Counted from the stretch's first letter, positions 9,186 to 19,034 are shown. The stretch is DNA of 64,000 nt from Alteromonas lipotrueae (GCF_019249215.1 NZ_JAESDI010000006.1:186001-250000), one strand, 5' to 3'. Made by a program: numbers and translations. Notes: a model not told the origin generated them from the letters alone.

Positions 9186-9839
9186 ATGACGATAGCAAAT
9201 GAACAAGAAAACGTAGCGCAAGCGCTTGGTAAGACACTAGGGGCAAAGGCCATCACGGTTTTACAGGCGGCAAGAAAGGTATTTTTAGCCCATGGATTTT
9301 CTAATGCTACAACTGACATGATTCAGCGAGAAGCGGGAGTATCTAAGTCTACGGTTTATGCGCATTTTGCCAACAAAGAAACCCTTTTCAGTGCGGTTGT
9401 ACAGACCGAATGCTTTTCCACCTCGACTAGTATGCGTACCATTCGATATAAACCCGGACAGTTACGCGACGTGTTACGCAAGGTCGCTAACGTGTACTTG
9501 AATGTTGTTCTATCTAAATCAGGGGCAGCATTAGCGCGTATGGTCATTGCAGAGGTAGAGCGCTTTCCGAATTTAGGTAAAATTTTCTATGAATCTGGCC
9601 CGCGGGCGAGCATTAAGGTTGTCGCAAATATTATTGTTTCAGCGAATGAAGCAGGTGATCTAGAGCTCGGGTCATTAACGAGTGAAGAAGCGGCGAGAAT
9701 ATTTATTGGTTCAGTGAGAAGTGAGTTACAACTCTATTATTTAACTCACCCAGATGATATGCCTACAAAAGCACAAAAAGAGCAGTGGATCACGTTAATT
9801 GTCGATACCTTCACGCGAGCTTACGGTAAGAGCGCTTAG
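9186..9839 (+). CDS. TetR/AcrR-family repressor, AefR-like
   Basis: One-component transcription repressor of 217 residues. The N-terminal helix-turn-helix is clear (residues about 22-68, with TTDMIQREAGVSKSTVYAHF as recognition region). The ligand-binding half contains MVIAEVERFPNLGKIFYESGP, typical of the AefR-like C-terminal domain. It is divergent from the three-gene efflux operon, and the two inverted 21-base repeats between them are its likely operators. By analogy it should be released by a compound that the pump exports. A later in-frame start is less likely because the helical N-terminus would be lost. Confidence 0.88.
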   Translation: MTIANEQENVAQALGKTLGAKAITVLQAARKVFLAHGFSNATTDMIQREAGVSKSTVYAHFANKETLFSAVVQTECFSTSTSMRTIRYKPGQLRDVLRKVANVYLNVVLSKSGAALARMVIAEVERFPNLGKIFYESGPRASIKVVANIIVSANEAGDLELGSLTSEEAARIFIGSVRSELQLYYLTHPDDMPTKAQKEQWITLIVDTFTRAYGKSA

Positions 9840-9858
9840 TGTAAAACGAACATTCATA

Positions 9859-9894
9859 CCCCCTGTTGTACTAAGTAATACGTGCAACAGAGGG
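9859..9894. terminator. Hairpin between convergent tetR and ydcH-type genes
   Basis: CCCTGTTG and CAACAGAGGG can pair around a loop of about 16 bases. No strong U run follows on either side, so a bidirectional terminator is only possible. Confidence 0.35.
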
Positions 9895-9927
9895 CGTAAG
9901 AAATTACCTATTAAATCTGCTTATTAT

Positions 9928-10170
9928 TTACGTTGCCGCTTGTAACTTGTTGTACAGCGTATCTTTGAGTACTGCGCGGTCATGCTTCATTTGATGCAGT
10001 GTTTCGTCGCTGGTTGGACCGCCTTTTAGCTCAAGCTTGCGGATTTCTTCATCTAACGCGTTGTATTGTTTGGTCTCGCTGGCAAACGTACTGTCGCTTT
10101 CTACAAGTTTTTCAATAACGGCTTTGTATTCTGGAAAGTCAGATTGTAACGAGTGGTTTTCACCTAACAT
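9928..10170 (-). CDS. YdcH-family (DUF465) small protein
   Basis: An 80-residue charged, fully helical cytoplasmic protein of the YdcH/DUF465 family, recognised by the pattern HSLQSDFPEYK...LDEEIRKLE and the following helical hairpin. The usual length is 70-80 residues. Function in the family is not established. It lies 45 bases downstream of the crotonase gene on the same strand and is probably co-transcribed. Confidence in the family is good. Confidence 0.8.
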   Translation of the reverse strand: MLGENHSLQSDFPEYKAVIEKLVESDSTFASETKQYNALDEEIRKLELKGGPTSDETLHQMKHDRAVLKDTLYNKLQAAT

Positions 10171-10215
10171 AATATGCTCCTAAAATTTTTGTTCACTAAA
10201 ATGTTTCAAGTAGTG

Positions 10216-11061
10216 TTAGTTAATATCTTGTACGGCTACAACGAGATCATTCCAATTACGTTGATTTTCCATGTCGTATTCCATGCCTTTAATGTCGGCT
10301 TCGTTAAATCGTTTAACGGCAGGGGTTTTACTGGTTGCTTGATAGAGCCAGTAAGCTTCTGCACGTAACGCTTCATCTATAGGTTTATCGATAGACTCAT
10401 AAACGGCTTGTTTACAGGCATTAATCGATTCTGCGGGAAACAGCGCAATGCGTTTAGCAAGGGCGTCTACATATGGGCCTATTTCATCGGGCTCCAGCGC
10501 TTTATTAATGGTGCCGTAAGCTTCGGCTTCATCGGCGCTAAAATCACGGGCACTTAAAATTATTTCTAGAGCACGGCCAAGGCCTGTTTGACGAGCCATC
10601 CGAGATGCGCCACCACCACAAGGTAATATTCCCATGCCTACTTCCATTTGCATGAACTTGTATTTGCCGCGAGCGGCGAAACGCATATCGCAAGCTAAGG
10701 CAAATTCATGACCACCACCTCGGGCAAACCCTTCAAGTTTCGCGATTGTGGCCTGTGGCAATTTGCTGATACGTTCTAATACCACTTGAAGGTCGAGCAA
10801 TTTCACATCGCTGCGAGCTACCGCTTCGGTAGACATATCTTTTAGAAGGTTAGTGTCATAGTGACAAACCCAAATTTCCGGATTAGCTGATTGGAACACC
10901 ACAACCTTGACGGTGCGATCGCGCTCAAGTCGCATAGCAAGACCCATTAGGTCTTCTAGCATTTCTTGGCCCTGAACATTAACGGGGCCGAAATCGAAAG
11001 TGACGGTAAGTATTGCACCGTCTTGCTTTGCGGTAAAAGTGGTATAGCCGTTATACGCCAT
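10216..11061 (-). CDS. Enoyl-CoA hydratase/isomerase family (crotonase) protein
   Basis: A 281-residue cytoplasmic crotonase-fold protein. The oxyanion-hole segment KLEGFARGGGHEFALACDMRF (residues about 104-124) is recognisable, as is the second glycine-rich segment GMGILPCGGGASRM. The residues normally supplying the two catalytic glutamates of enoyl-CoA hydratase are not obvious, so it may act on another acyl-CoA or not be a hydratase at all. No beta-oxidation genes are adjacent; the only operon partner is the YdcH-like gene. The substrate cannot be named. Confidence 0.8.
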   Translation of the reverse strand: MAYNGYTTFTAKQDGAILTVTFDFGPVNVQGQEMLEDLMGLAMRLERDRTVKVVVFQSANPEIWVCHYDTNLLKDMSTEAVARSDVKLLDLQVVLERISKLPQATIAKLEGFARGGGHEFALACDMRFAARGKYKFMQMEVGMGILPCGGGASRMARQTGLGRALEIILSARDFSADEAEAYGTINKALEPDEIGPYVDALAKRIALFPAESINACKQAVYESIDKPIDEALRAEAYWLYQATSKTPAVKRFNEADIKGMEYDMENQRNWNDLVVAVQDIN

Positions 11062-11437
11062 GATAGTTTCCTCTGATTGCTTAATTGTTAAGTCATTCTA
11101 TAGATGTGTTTAACTTTCCATTAAAAGACTAGCAGTGATTGGGTGGCTAAATAATCGGTAAAACCGTGAATACAGTTTATGTATTTTGTTGAAGATAGGA
11201 TTTGTGCTGCGAATGTCATCACTGCGTGTTTGAGGTGAAAGGAAGGCGGGGAAAGTTGGTAGTAAGATGGAGGAACTCTCTGTTGTAACGGACATTTTTC
11301 GTAACAATTTCAAGTTTGATTTGCGACCGCCTACGTTGCGTACCGTGACAAACCTGATTATGCTCCCTCGCGATTATACTTGGGGCAATGCTCCGGCTTC
11401 AGGGACTCAGTTCCCTCTCTACATGGAATTATAAGAT
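11062..11437. other. Intergenic region upstream of the M1 aminopeptidase
   Basis: This 376-base region between divergent genes has no supported gene. A 67-codon open frame on the minus strand lacks a family match and a ribosome binding site. The region presumably holds both promoters; no repeat or operator was recognised. Confidence 0.4.
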
Positions 11438-14008
11438 ATGAGACGAATCATAACGTTGTTCAGTTGTGTTTTGGCGCTGCTAACAACACAAGCGATAGCA
11501 AAAGATGTGGAATACCGTTTACCCTCTTCCGTTACGCCAACCTTTCAAGATATTCATTTACACCTTGATCCCGATGCACCAGATTACTCTGGTTCTACTC
11601 GCATAAACCTTACGGTTAATTCAACCACTAAAAAAGTAGGCTTTTATCAGCAAGATCTTGTCGTCACTCATGCCGAGCTTATTCAAAACGAGCGCGTAAT
11701 AGCACTTAATGTTGAAGAAGGCGAGTACAACATGAATTGGGGTATGGCTGATGCTAACATTGCACCAGGTAAATACACGCTAGTCATCAACTTCGAAGGT
11801 AAGGTAAATACTTCATCTGATGGGATGTATTTATCTCGTTTTGAAGAGACAAACTACCTATTTACGCAGTTTGAAGATATGCATGCACGTAAAGCCTTTC
11901 CTAGCTTCGACGAACCTGCATTTAAAATAGCGTATCAAATGACAATTACAGCCCCTGAAAAACAAGTTGTTGTGTCGAATACGCCCGTGGAAACTCGAGA
12001 AGTTAGCGAAGGCATGCAAACGGTTAAGTTTGAAAAAACCAAACCTATGCCAACCTACTTAATTGCTTACACCGTAGGGCCGTTCGATAGCGCAGAATTA
12101 AAAGGCTTGTCGGTACCTGGTAAAATCTACGTGCCTAAAGGCTATGCAGATAAAACAAAATTTGTGGTGAAACATACCCCTGAAATTTTAGCCACGCTAG
12201 AAGATTTCTTTGCTATTAAATACCCTTACAAAAAACTCGATTTTGTTGCAGTGCCTAACTTCACGCACGGTGCGATGGAAAACGTAGGGCTAATTACTTA
12301 TCGCGACAGCTTATTGTTATTAGAAGACGAGCCGGGTTTAACGGAACGCAAAGGCCCGCTTAACGTTATTGCACATGAATTGGCACACCAATGGTTTGGT
12401 AACTTAGTTACCATGGCGTGGTGGGACGATTTGTGGCTAAACGAAGCGTTTGCCTCGTGGGCTGCCAGCTATACCATGATGGAGCTGTACCCAGAGCTTA
12501 ATTTTGCCGATCGTATCGTGCAAGAATCTGCGTTCGGTGCCGACGCAAGCCCTACCGTTAAACCGGTTAAGAAAGTGGTTCGTACTCAGCCAGATGTAAT
12601 GGATGGCTTGGGACTTAATTACTCAAAAGGCGAGTCTATTTTGCAAATGATAGAGTCGCTAATTGGTACTGAAAAGTTCCGTGAAGGTGTACGTAACTAT
12701 ATGAACACCCATGCGTGGGGCAATACGGTTGCTGACGATTTATGGGCTGCCCTTGATGGTGTTTCAGATATTAATCTAAGTGCCATGATGAAAGCCTACT
12801 TAGAACAACCTGCTTACCCACTTATTAGTATTAACGATAACGGCACTATCACCCAAGAGCGCTTTCATTATGCGGGCGCTAGCGTAGAAGCTCAAACATG
12901 GGCTGTTCCACTCAAACTTACTTATAAAGTAAACGGAAAAGTGAAGCAGGAAGTGGTATTTATCGATAAAGCCAAAACCACATTGCCACAACTTGCCGAA
13001 GCAGAATGGGTGTTTCCTAACGATAACGCCACAGGCTATTTTCGTTGGGCCATTTCAGCAAAGCAGATGGGCAAACTTCTAAACGACCTCAATGTACTTA
13101 ATAACCGCGAAAAGAAAAATGTGTTGTATAACATGCAAGCATTACTTAACGCGGGCAAGGTGAGTATTGATAGCATAATGCCAGTATTAACGGCATTGGC
13201 AAAAGACAAGGACCCTGTTGTTAAACGTGCCGCGGTAGGCGTTTTGGGTGAGTTTGACTACTTAATTAACGACGATAATAAAGCAAATTATGCTGCCTTG
13301 TTGAATCAAGAGTACTTACCTTTGCTAAACGAACTTACACTAACGCCAAAAAGCGGTGAATCAGAAAGTATAATCAGTCTTCGAAATCAGCTTTATAGTT
13401 TGCTTGGAAACAGAGCAAACAACGAAACACTGATAAAAAAGAGTGAATTGATAGCCAAGCAATACATCGAAGATAGCAGTGCAGTTCCTGCGGGTATTGC
13501 TGGCACCGCGATAGGTATCACCACGAAGTATACTGAAGATGATCTTTACGATACGTTAGTGGCCGCATTCAAAGAAGCGCAACTACCAAATGTTAAACGC
13601 ACTTTGCTTTATTCAATGCGCTACACCGATGAAGCTACGGTAAATAAGATGCTAGATTTAGCATTAACCGATGATATTACGCCTGCCAACACGCTTTATA
13701 TGTTGGTAAGAGTATCGCGTAATCTTGAGCTTAAAACCGTATTGTATAAATGGTTAAACAAAAATTTAGATGCATTGATTGCCAAGATGCCTGATTACCA
13801 TGTATCTCGTATGCCTGAATTTGTATCTACTACCTGTAGTGCTGAAAACTTAGACATGGCTAAAACATTCTACGAGCCAATCAAAGATGAGCATGAAGGA
13901 ATGGCGCGTAGTTTCGACATTATGTTGGATGAATCGAACCAGTGTTTGCGTTTAAAAGCGACATACCAAGAAGACTTTAATAAATTCTTAGCCAAATACG
14001 GTAAGTGA
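11438..14008 (+). CDS. Exported M1-family zinc aminopeptidase
   Basis: Gluzincin aminopeptidase that removes N-terminal residues from peptides, predicted periplasmic or outer-membrane associated. A signal peptide covers residues 1-21 (ending AIAKD). The M1 signature GAMENVG (near residue 279) and the zinc motif HELAHQWFGN (near 313), with the third ligand in WLNEAF about 19 residues on, are all intact. The ~270-residue N-terminal beta domain and the C-terminal helical ERAP1-like domain are present, total 856 residues as expected. It is monocistronic, followed by a strong terminator. A role in using extracellular protein is inference. Confidence 0.93.
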   Translation: MRRIITLFSCVLALLTTQAIAKDVEYRLPSSVTPTFQDIHLHLDPDAPDYSGSTRINLTVNSTTKKVGFYQQDLVVTHAELIQNERVIALNVEEGEYNMNWGMADANIAPGKYTLVINFEGKVNTSSDGMYLSRFEETNYLFTQFEDMHARKAFPSFDEPAFKIAYQMTITAPEKQVVVSNTPVETREVSEGMQTVKFEKTKPMPTYLIAYTVGPFDSAELKGLSVPGKIYVPKGYADKTKFVVKHTPEILATLEDFFAIKYPYKKLDFVAVPNFTHGAMENVGLITYRDSLLLLEDEPGLTERKGPLNVIAHELAHQWFGNLVTMAWWDDLWLNEAFASWAASYTMMELYPELNFADRIVQESAFGADASPTVKPVKKVVRTQPDVMDGLGLNYSKGESILQMIESLIGTEKFREGVRNYMNTHAWGNTVADDLWAALDGVSDINLSAMMKAYLEQPAYPLISINDNGTITQERFHYAGASVEAQTWAVPLKLTYKVNGKVKQEVVFIDKAKTTLPQLAEAEWVFPNDNATGYFRWAISAKQMGKLLNDLNVLNNREKKNVLYNMQALLNAGKVSIDSIMPVLTALAKDKDPVVKRAAVGVLGEFDYLINDDNKANYAALLNQEYLPLLNELTLTPKSGESESIISLRNQLYSLLGNRANNETLIKKSELIAKQYIEDSSAVPAGIAGTAIGITTKYTEDDLYDTLVAAFKEAQLPNVKRTLLYSMRYTDEATVNKMLDLALTDDITPANTLYMLVRVSRNLELKTVLYKWLNKNLDALIAKMPDYHVSRMPEFVSTTCSAENLDMAKTFYEPIKDEHEGMARSFDIMLDESNQCLRLKATYQEDFNKFLAKYGK

Positions 14009-14063
14009 ATATAAGATTTAATTAATGTCTTTATAAATCAACAGCATTACTGTCACTCAACGC

Positions 14064-14095
14064 AAGAGGCTGCCATTCGGTAGCCTCTTTTTTAT
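14064..14095 (+). terminator. Rho-independent terminator after the aminopeptidase
   Basis: GAGGCTGCC and GGTAGCCTC pair around ATTC and are followed by a run of six T. Confidence 0.85.
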
Positions 14096-14354
14096 TTTCT
14101 ACTCCAAAATGTCATAAAAGAGGGCGGTAAGCTTCAATTTTGTTACGACCCTAGTTTTTGCACGAAATTTACACACTTAGTTTTACCTGTACCAAAGTAC
14201 ACTTGAGTTAAACAAAAAATAAACTTATTTAAAAGAAATAAAGCTTTGTTTTTTATGGCTAAATAAAAAACTGTTATTATTTTGCACAAGTTCTTGCTGT
14301 GTATACGCAAGTATATAAATTTATACGTTCCTAAAAAAAGTGGACGACAACAAC
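14096..14354. other. AT-rich upstream region of the nuclease operon
   Basis: No gene is supported. The region is AT-rich and contains several -10-like stretches before the nuclease start. A 100-codon minus-strand frame crossing it has no family resemblance and overlaps the nuclease start. Confidence 0.4.
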
Positions 14355-17300
14355 ATGGCGAAACTGGGTAGGCAAGGGCGAGCGAAGTTGAGTAAGTCAG
14401 CTTTGTGCGTGAAATTAATATTGGGTAGTGTGTTAACGCTGCCACTTTCTTTTAATGCTTTTTCCGATGTAATTTGGGAAGAGAACTTCGATGAGGCTGC
14501 ATTAGACGGTAAGGGAGCTACCGGAGGCGACAGCGTCGCAATTGATATGGAAGGCGTTTCGCGTTGGAATATTGATGTTTCTGCAGCGGAATTAACTGCA
14601 ACATCGGATTGGTTTAAAGTTGTGAATGAGCAACTCAGTGCCCGCGATGTTGATGGCGAAGCAGTATGGTTGTCAGAAGTTATTATTGTTAATGGCTTAA
14701 GCGACTTGCAGCTCGACGTAACCGTTTCTGAAAGTGGTACGCAAGAAGCTGCTGATTACTTTGACGTGATGTATTCCGTTGATGGTGGAGAGTTCGTTCT
14801 AGTCACCAACGATTTAGGTACAGACAGCCATACTCTTGTAGATGATTATAGTAGCGCCGTGATTAATGCCTCTATCCCAGAGGGAAGTACGGTTCAAATA
14901 AAATTAGCCATGATAAATAATTCTGGCAGCGAATATCATCGCGTTGACAGTGTTGTATTATCAGGTTCGACTGGCTCAGAAGGGGAGGGTGAGGGCGGCG
15001 ATGATGGCGAAGCATCTGAAGACACACTTCGTACCCTAACCGAAACCTGCTTTAACTGCCCTGATTTAACCGCAGTTAAATTACCTAGCGACTATGTTGA
15101 AGCGGATTATTATGCGCAGCTTGATACTGCAATAACTAACAATGAAAGTGCTGAAACACTTAAAGCGCTGGCTCAAAATATCATCTCACTCGATCACCAT
15201 CAGCTTTCTTATTCAGAAGCATGGACAGCCCTAACTGACACCGATCAAGACCCTGCCAACCCAGACAATGTCGTGTTGTTCTACATGGGAACATCGTTAG
15301 CTAAATTCAGTAACGGTAGTGGCACGCAAAGCACTAACCAAGACAATTGGAATAGAGAGCACGTTTGGGCTAACAGTCATGGTTTCTCTAGCAATAGCCT
15401 AGCGGCATATTCAGATATTCATCACCTTCGCCCAACCGATATTTCAGTAAACGGTTCTCGCGGAAATCTAGATTTTGATTTCAGTGATGGTGCTTTGTCT
15501 GAAGCGTCAGCTAACCGTATCGACAGCGACTCGTTTGAACCGCGTGATGCCGTAAAAGGCGATGTAGCGCGTGCTATGTTCTACATGGACGTACGTTACG
15601 ATGGCAGTGATAGCAGCGAGTCGGAAGAAGACTTGGTATTGGTTGACCGTTTAACCAGCACTGACGAAGCTGCCCATGGCAAATTGTGTGTTCTTTTACA
15701 ATGGCATGAGAGCGACCCTGTTGATGAATTCGAACTCGAAAGAAACAGCAAAGTTTTCGAATTCCAAGGTAACCGTAACCCATTTATCGACAAGCCTGAG
15801 CTTGCTTCACTAATATTCAATGCAAGTTGTGATGGTACAGACGCTGGCGATTCAGATGGCGGTGATACGGGAGAAGATTCTGGTGATTCAGGTGATGATG
15901 CTACCGACGGAAGTGCAGGTTCAGGCCACGCGGTTTTCATTTCTGAATACATTGAAGGCAGCAGCTATAACAAAGCGGTAGAAATTTACAATGGCTCAAC
16001 TGAAGCAGTAGATTTAAGTAACTATAAGCTTAAACTACTTTCAAATGGCGATACCAGCGTAGGTGATGAGAAAGTATTAGAGCTTAGCGGCACGTTAGCC
16101 TCTGGTGCCGTGGCTACCTTTAGTCATGCTAGCGCTGATGATGCGCTGACTACAGGCTCGACGTTGAGTAGCTTTGTAATGAACTTCAACGGTGACGATT
16201 ACATCGAGCTAAGTTACGGTGATGTCACCATTGATGCTGTTGGTACGTTTGGCGTAAAAACTAACTGGGGTAAAGATGTAACCCTAGTGCGTAAAGCTTC
16301 AATTACTGAAGGTAATGCAACACGTAACGCTGCTTTTGACCCAGACAGTGAGTGGGATAGCTACAGCCAAAACACTTACGATTATTTTGGTTCGCATAAT
16401 GGCAGTGTGGTCGACCCTACAGATCCAACCGACCCAACTGATCCGACAGACCCAGTTGACCCAGTCGACCCAACGGTAGAACTGGTACTTATCAGTGAAC
16501 TGCAGGGCGAAGGTGATGCATCACCATTAGCTGACACTACCGTGATTATTGAAGCAGTAGTGACTAAAGTAGCTGAAGACTTATCTGGTTTCTTTGTTCA
16601 AGAAGAAGCGGCTGATTCAGATGGCAACGACGCAACCTCTGAAGGTGTGTTTGTATATGCTACTTCCCTCGAGACTTTCCCAATGGTTGGCGACTTGGTT
16701 CGCATGCAAGGTGATGTGGTTGAATACAACGACTTAACCGAGTTTGTACTATCAGGCGACGTTGAAGTGTTAGGCGCAGGTGGAAGTATTCTATATACCG
16801 AACTTAGTATGCCATTTAACATAGATACCAACCTTGAAGCCTATGAAGGTATGCAAATTACCTTTACCCAATCGTTACTGGTTAATGACGTATATAACTT
16901 AGGTCGTTACGGTCAGTTTAACGTGGGCTCTGAGCGCGTGATGATCCCGACTAACCAATATCCTGCGGGCACAGTCGAAGCGATAGCTTTAGCAGAACAA
17001 AATGCCCTCAATACATTGTTGGTAGATGATGCTTCAAACAGTCAAAATCTAGATGGTATTCCATTCCCTGTGGGCGGACTAACGCATGCTAATCCTCTTC
17101 GTTTAGGCGATACAGTTGAAAACCTCACAGGTGTAATGCATTACTCGTTTAGCGAGTATCAATTGCTACCGGTAATGGACTTAGAATTAGTTCGCACTAA
17201 TGCACGTACGGCTTACCCGTTAATTGGGTTAACTGGCGATGTGAAAGTGGCTAGCTTTAACGTACTTAACTATTTCGATGGACCAGACTTCCCAACCTCT

Positions 17301-18359
17301 CGCGGCGCTACCAATGAATTCGAATTGGTTCGCCAAGAAGCGAAAATCGTTGCAGCACTAGCAGCAATGGATGCAGATGTTGTGGGTCTTGTAGAAGTTG
17401 AAAATGATGGTCATGGTGAAAATTCTGCCATTGCAACGTTAACCGCAGCGGTTAATGCTGAAATGGGCGGCGATGTTTATAGCTATGTGTCAATCAGTGA
17501 AGCATTAGGAACCGACGAAATTGCAGTAGGCATGATTTACAAGCCTGCAGTAGTAACACCATTTGGTAACGCTGTTACATCGTCTGAGTCACCGTTTGAC
17601 TATGGTAACCGTCAGCCGCTTCTTCAATCATTTACAGTGAACGCCAACGGTGAAGCATTCACCCTTGCCGTAAACCACTTTAAATCGAAAGGAAGTTGTT
17701 CCAGTGCTACCGGTGATAATGCCGATTCAGGTGATGGCCAAGGTTGTTGGAACGCATTGCGTACCGATGCAGCAAACGGTTTGGTTGCTATTGTAGAAAA
17801 CAATAGCGATACCTTATCTGACCGCTTATTAATTATGGGTGACTTAAACGCGTATGCAGCAGAAGAGCCTATTTTGGCCCTTGAAAGTGCTGGCTATACC
17901 AACCTGGTTAACACCTTTGGTGGCGACTCGGCATACTCATACACCTTTGGCGGCGAACTAGGTTACCTAGATCACGCATTATCAAGCCCAAGTTTAACTG
18001 AATATGTGGTTGATGCGACGGTTTGGCACATTAACTCAGATGAGCCTCGTGTGTTTGATTACAACGAAGAGTATAAAACTGACGCGCAAATCACGGATTA
18101 TTACGGCGCTGATGCATACCGCTCTTCAGATCACGACCCAGTATTGGTAGTGCTTAACTTCCCAGATGCGGTTCAGCCTGGCGATTTTGATGGTGACAAC
18201 GACGTAGATTATGACGACATTATGGCGTTCTACGGCTTGTTCTTATCAGGTGGTGCTAGTGACTTACAGTATGATTTTAATAATGATGGCGTGGTGAGTG
18301 CTTACGATATACGTGCCCTTATGACGTTATGCAGCCGCGCTGGTTGTGCAGTAAATTAA
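14355..18359 (+). CDS. Giant extracellular nuclease: endonuclease I + lamin-tail + ExeM/NucH-type EEP + dockerin-like
   Basis: Secreted multidomain DNase of about 1334 residues. I start at ATG 14355, which gives a signal peptide ending NAFSDV; an in-frame GTG at 14340 is less likely. Order: a beta-rich N-terminal domain (about 25-205), endonuclease I domain (about 225-490, motif NREHVWANSHGF and DIHHLRPTD), acidic Gly/Asp linker, lamin-tail domain (about 522-680), a (DPT)n linker, an OB-fold-like domain (about 709-800), and an endonuclease/exonuclease/phosphatase domain (about 962-1270; SFNVLNYF, VEVEND, NHFKSKG, DLNAYA, SSDHDP). It ends with two EF-hand-like loops, DFDGDNDVDYDD and DFNNDGVVSAYD, the pattern of a type I dockerin. 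Both nuclease active sites look complete. The next gene, 14 bases on, encodes a cohesin-like protein. Confidence 0.9.
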   Translation: MAKLGRQGRAKLSKSALCVKLILGSVLTLPLSFNAFSDVIWEENFDEAALDGKGATGGDSVAIDMEGVSRWNIDVSAAELTATSDWFKVVNEQLSARDVDGEAVWLSEVIIVNGLSDLQLDVTVSESGTQEAADYFDVMYSVDGGEFVLVTNDLGTDSHTLVDDYSSAVINASIPEGSTVQIKLAMINNSGSEYHRVDSVVLSGSTGSEGEGEGGDDGEASEDTLRTLTETCFNCPDLTAVKLPSDYVEADYYAQLDTAITNNESAETLKALAQNIISLDHHQLSYSEAWTALTDTDQDPANPDNVVLFYMGTSLAKFSNGSGTQSTNQDNWNREHVWANSHGFSSNSLAAYSDIHHLRPTDISVNGSRGNLDFDFSDGALSEASANRIDSDSFEPRDAVKGDVARAMFYMDVRYDGSDSSESEEDLVLVDRLTSTDEAAHGKLCVLLQWHESDPVDEFELERNSKVFEFQGNRNPFIDKPELASLIFNASCDGTDAGDSDGGDTGEDSGDSGDDATDGSAGSGHAVFISEYIEGSSYNKAVEIYNGSTEAVDLSNYKLKLLSNGDTSVGDEKVLELSGTLASGAVATFSHASADDALTTGSTLSSFVMNFNGDDYIELSYGDVTIDAVGTFGVKTNWGKDVTLVRKASITEGNATRNAAFDPDSEWDSYSQNTYDYFGSHNGSVVDPTDPTDPTDPTDPVDPVDPTVELVLISELQGEGDASPLADTTVIIEAVVTKVAEDLSGFFVQEEAADSDGNDATSEGVFVYATSLETFPMVGDLVRMQGDVVEYNDLTEFVLSGDVEVLGAGGSILYTELSMPFNIDTNLEAYEGMQITFTQSLLVNDVYNLGRYGQFNVGSERVMIPTNQYPAGTVEAIALAEQNALNTLLVDDASNSQNLDGIPFPVGGLTHANPLRLGDTVENLTGVMHYSFSEYQLLPVMDLELVRTNARTAYPLIGLTGDVKVASFNVLNYFDGPDFPTSRGATNEFELVRQEAKIVAALAAMDADVVGLVEVENDGHGENSAIATLTAAVNAEMGGDVYSYVSISEALGTDEIAVGMIYKPAVVTPFGNAVTSSESPFDYGNRQPLLQSFTVNANGEAFTLAVNHFKSKGSCSSATGDNADSGDGQGCWNALRTDAANGLVAIVENNSDTLSDRLLIMGDLNAYAAEEPILALESAGYTNLVNTFGGDSAYSYTFGGELGYLDHALSSPSLTEYVVDATVWHINSDEPRVFDYNEEYKTDAQITDYYGADAYRSSDHDPVLVVLNFPDAVQPGDFDGDNDVDYDDIMAFYGLFLSGGASDLQYDFNNDGVVSAYDIRALMTLCSRAGCAVN

Positions 18360-18373
18360 TAGGAATTTTAATA

Positions 18374-18982
18374 ATGAAAAAGTTAGCTTTAATCTTAATC
18401 ATGGCTTTTACAGCTAATGTAAACGCTGCAATAATTAATGTTAGTACCGATCAGGCAACCTATAATGTTGGTGATACAATACTAGCTACTGTAATGCTTA
18501 ACGTCGATGAATTACCAGACTCGGCAATTGGTTTTGGAGAAACACTGGTCAGTGGATATGACTTGAACTTCACATTTGACGATTCGCTATTGTCATTCAT
18601 TAGTGGTTCTGAGTCGTACGGAACTGGGTTAGGGGTTGTGGCTTTTTCTTTTCCTGTACTTGCTTTCGCTGGCGTCGCTAACGTATCTCAAGCTGCTGAC
18701 ATCTTCGCTGATTTAGCCACATTACAACCTGATTTTGGAGAGTTCATGCTGTTCTCTTTACAGTTCACGGCGACCAATGTAGGAAGCGGAATTTTAGATG
18801 TTGTTAGCAATTCTCCCATTGCAATGCTAACCGATTTTTTCGGCGATGAAATTCCTAGTGTAACAACACAATCTGCGAGTTTTTCGGTTGAAGCGACCTC
18901 AGTCCCAGCGCCAAGTACTGGAGTTTTGGCATTACTTGCTTGCTTCGGTATGGCGGTATCACGGGTTAAGTCGCGTCGCTAA
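18374..18982 (+). CDS. Cohesin-like surface protein with PEP-CTERM-type tail
   Basis: Exported protein of 202 residues. I start at ATG 18374, preceded by AGGA and giving a signal peptide MKKLALILIMAFTANVNA; the longer open frame begins inside the nuclease gene. The body has the cohesin-like pattern: VSTDQATYNVGDTILATV, then SGYDLNFTFDDSLLSF, and a late FSLQFTATNVGSGIL. The C-terminus is VPAPSTG, a hydrophobic helix, then SRVKSRR, which is the PEP-CTERM sorting layout with VPAPS in place of VPEPS. The immediately upstream gene encodes a protein ending in a dockerin-like module, so a cohesin-dockerin partnership that holds the nuclease at the cell surface is inferred. No exosortase gene is in the window. 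Confidence 0.75.
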   Translation: MKKLALILIMAFTANVNAAIINVSTDQATYNVGDTILATVMLNVDELPDSAIGFGETLVSGYDLNFTFDDSLLSFISGSESYGTGLGVVAFSFPVLAFAGVANVSQAADIFADLATLQPDFGEFMLFSLQFTATNVGSGILDVVSNSPIAMLTDFFGDEIPSVTTQSASFSVEATSVPAPSTGVLALLACFGMAVSRVKSRR

Positions 18983-19034
18983 TCGAGATATCGTAGCAAT
19001 GTAACCCAACACGCTTATTACTAAGCATGTTAAT

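Noticed and set aside
15596-15952. Open frame of 118 codons opposite the nuclease gene
   Set aside because: Ser/Pro-rich shadow of the Asp/Gly/Ser-rich linker on the other strand.
16413-16476. Repeats in the nuclease gene as a possible mobile or CRISPR-like array
   Set aside because: The repeat is an in-frame Asp-Pro-Thr protein linker, not a DNA array.
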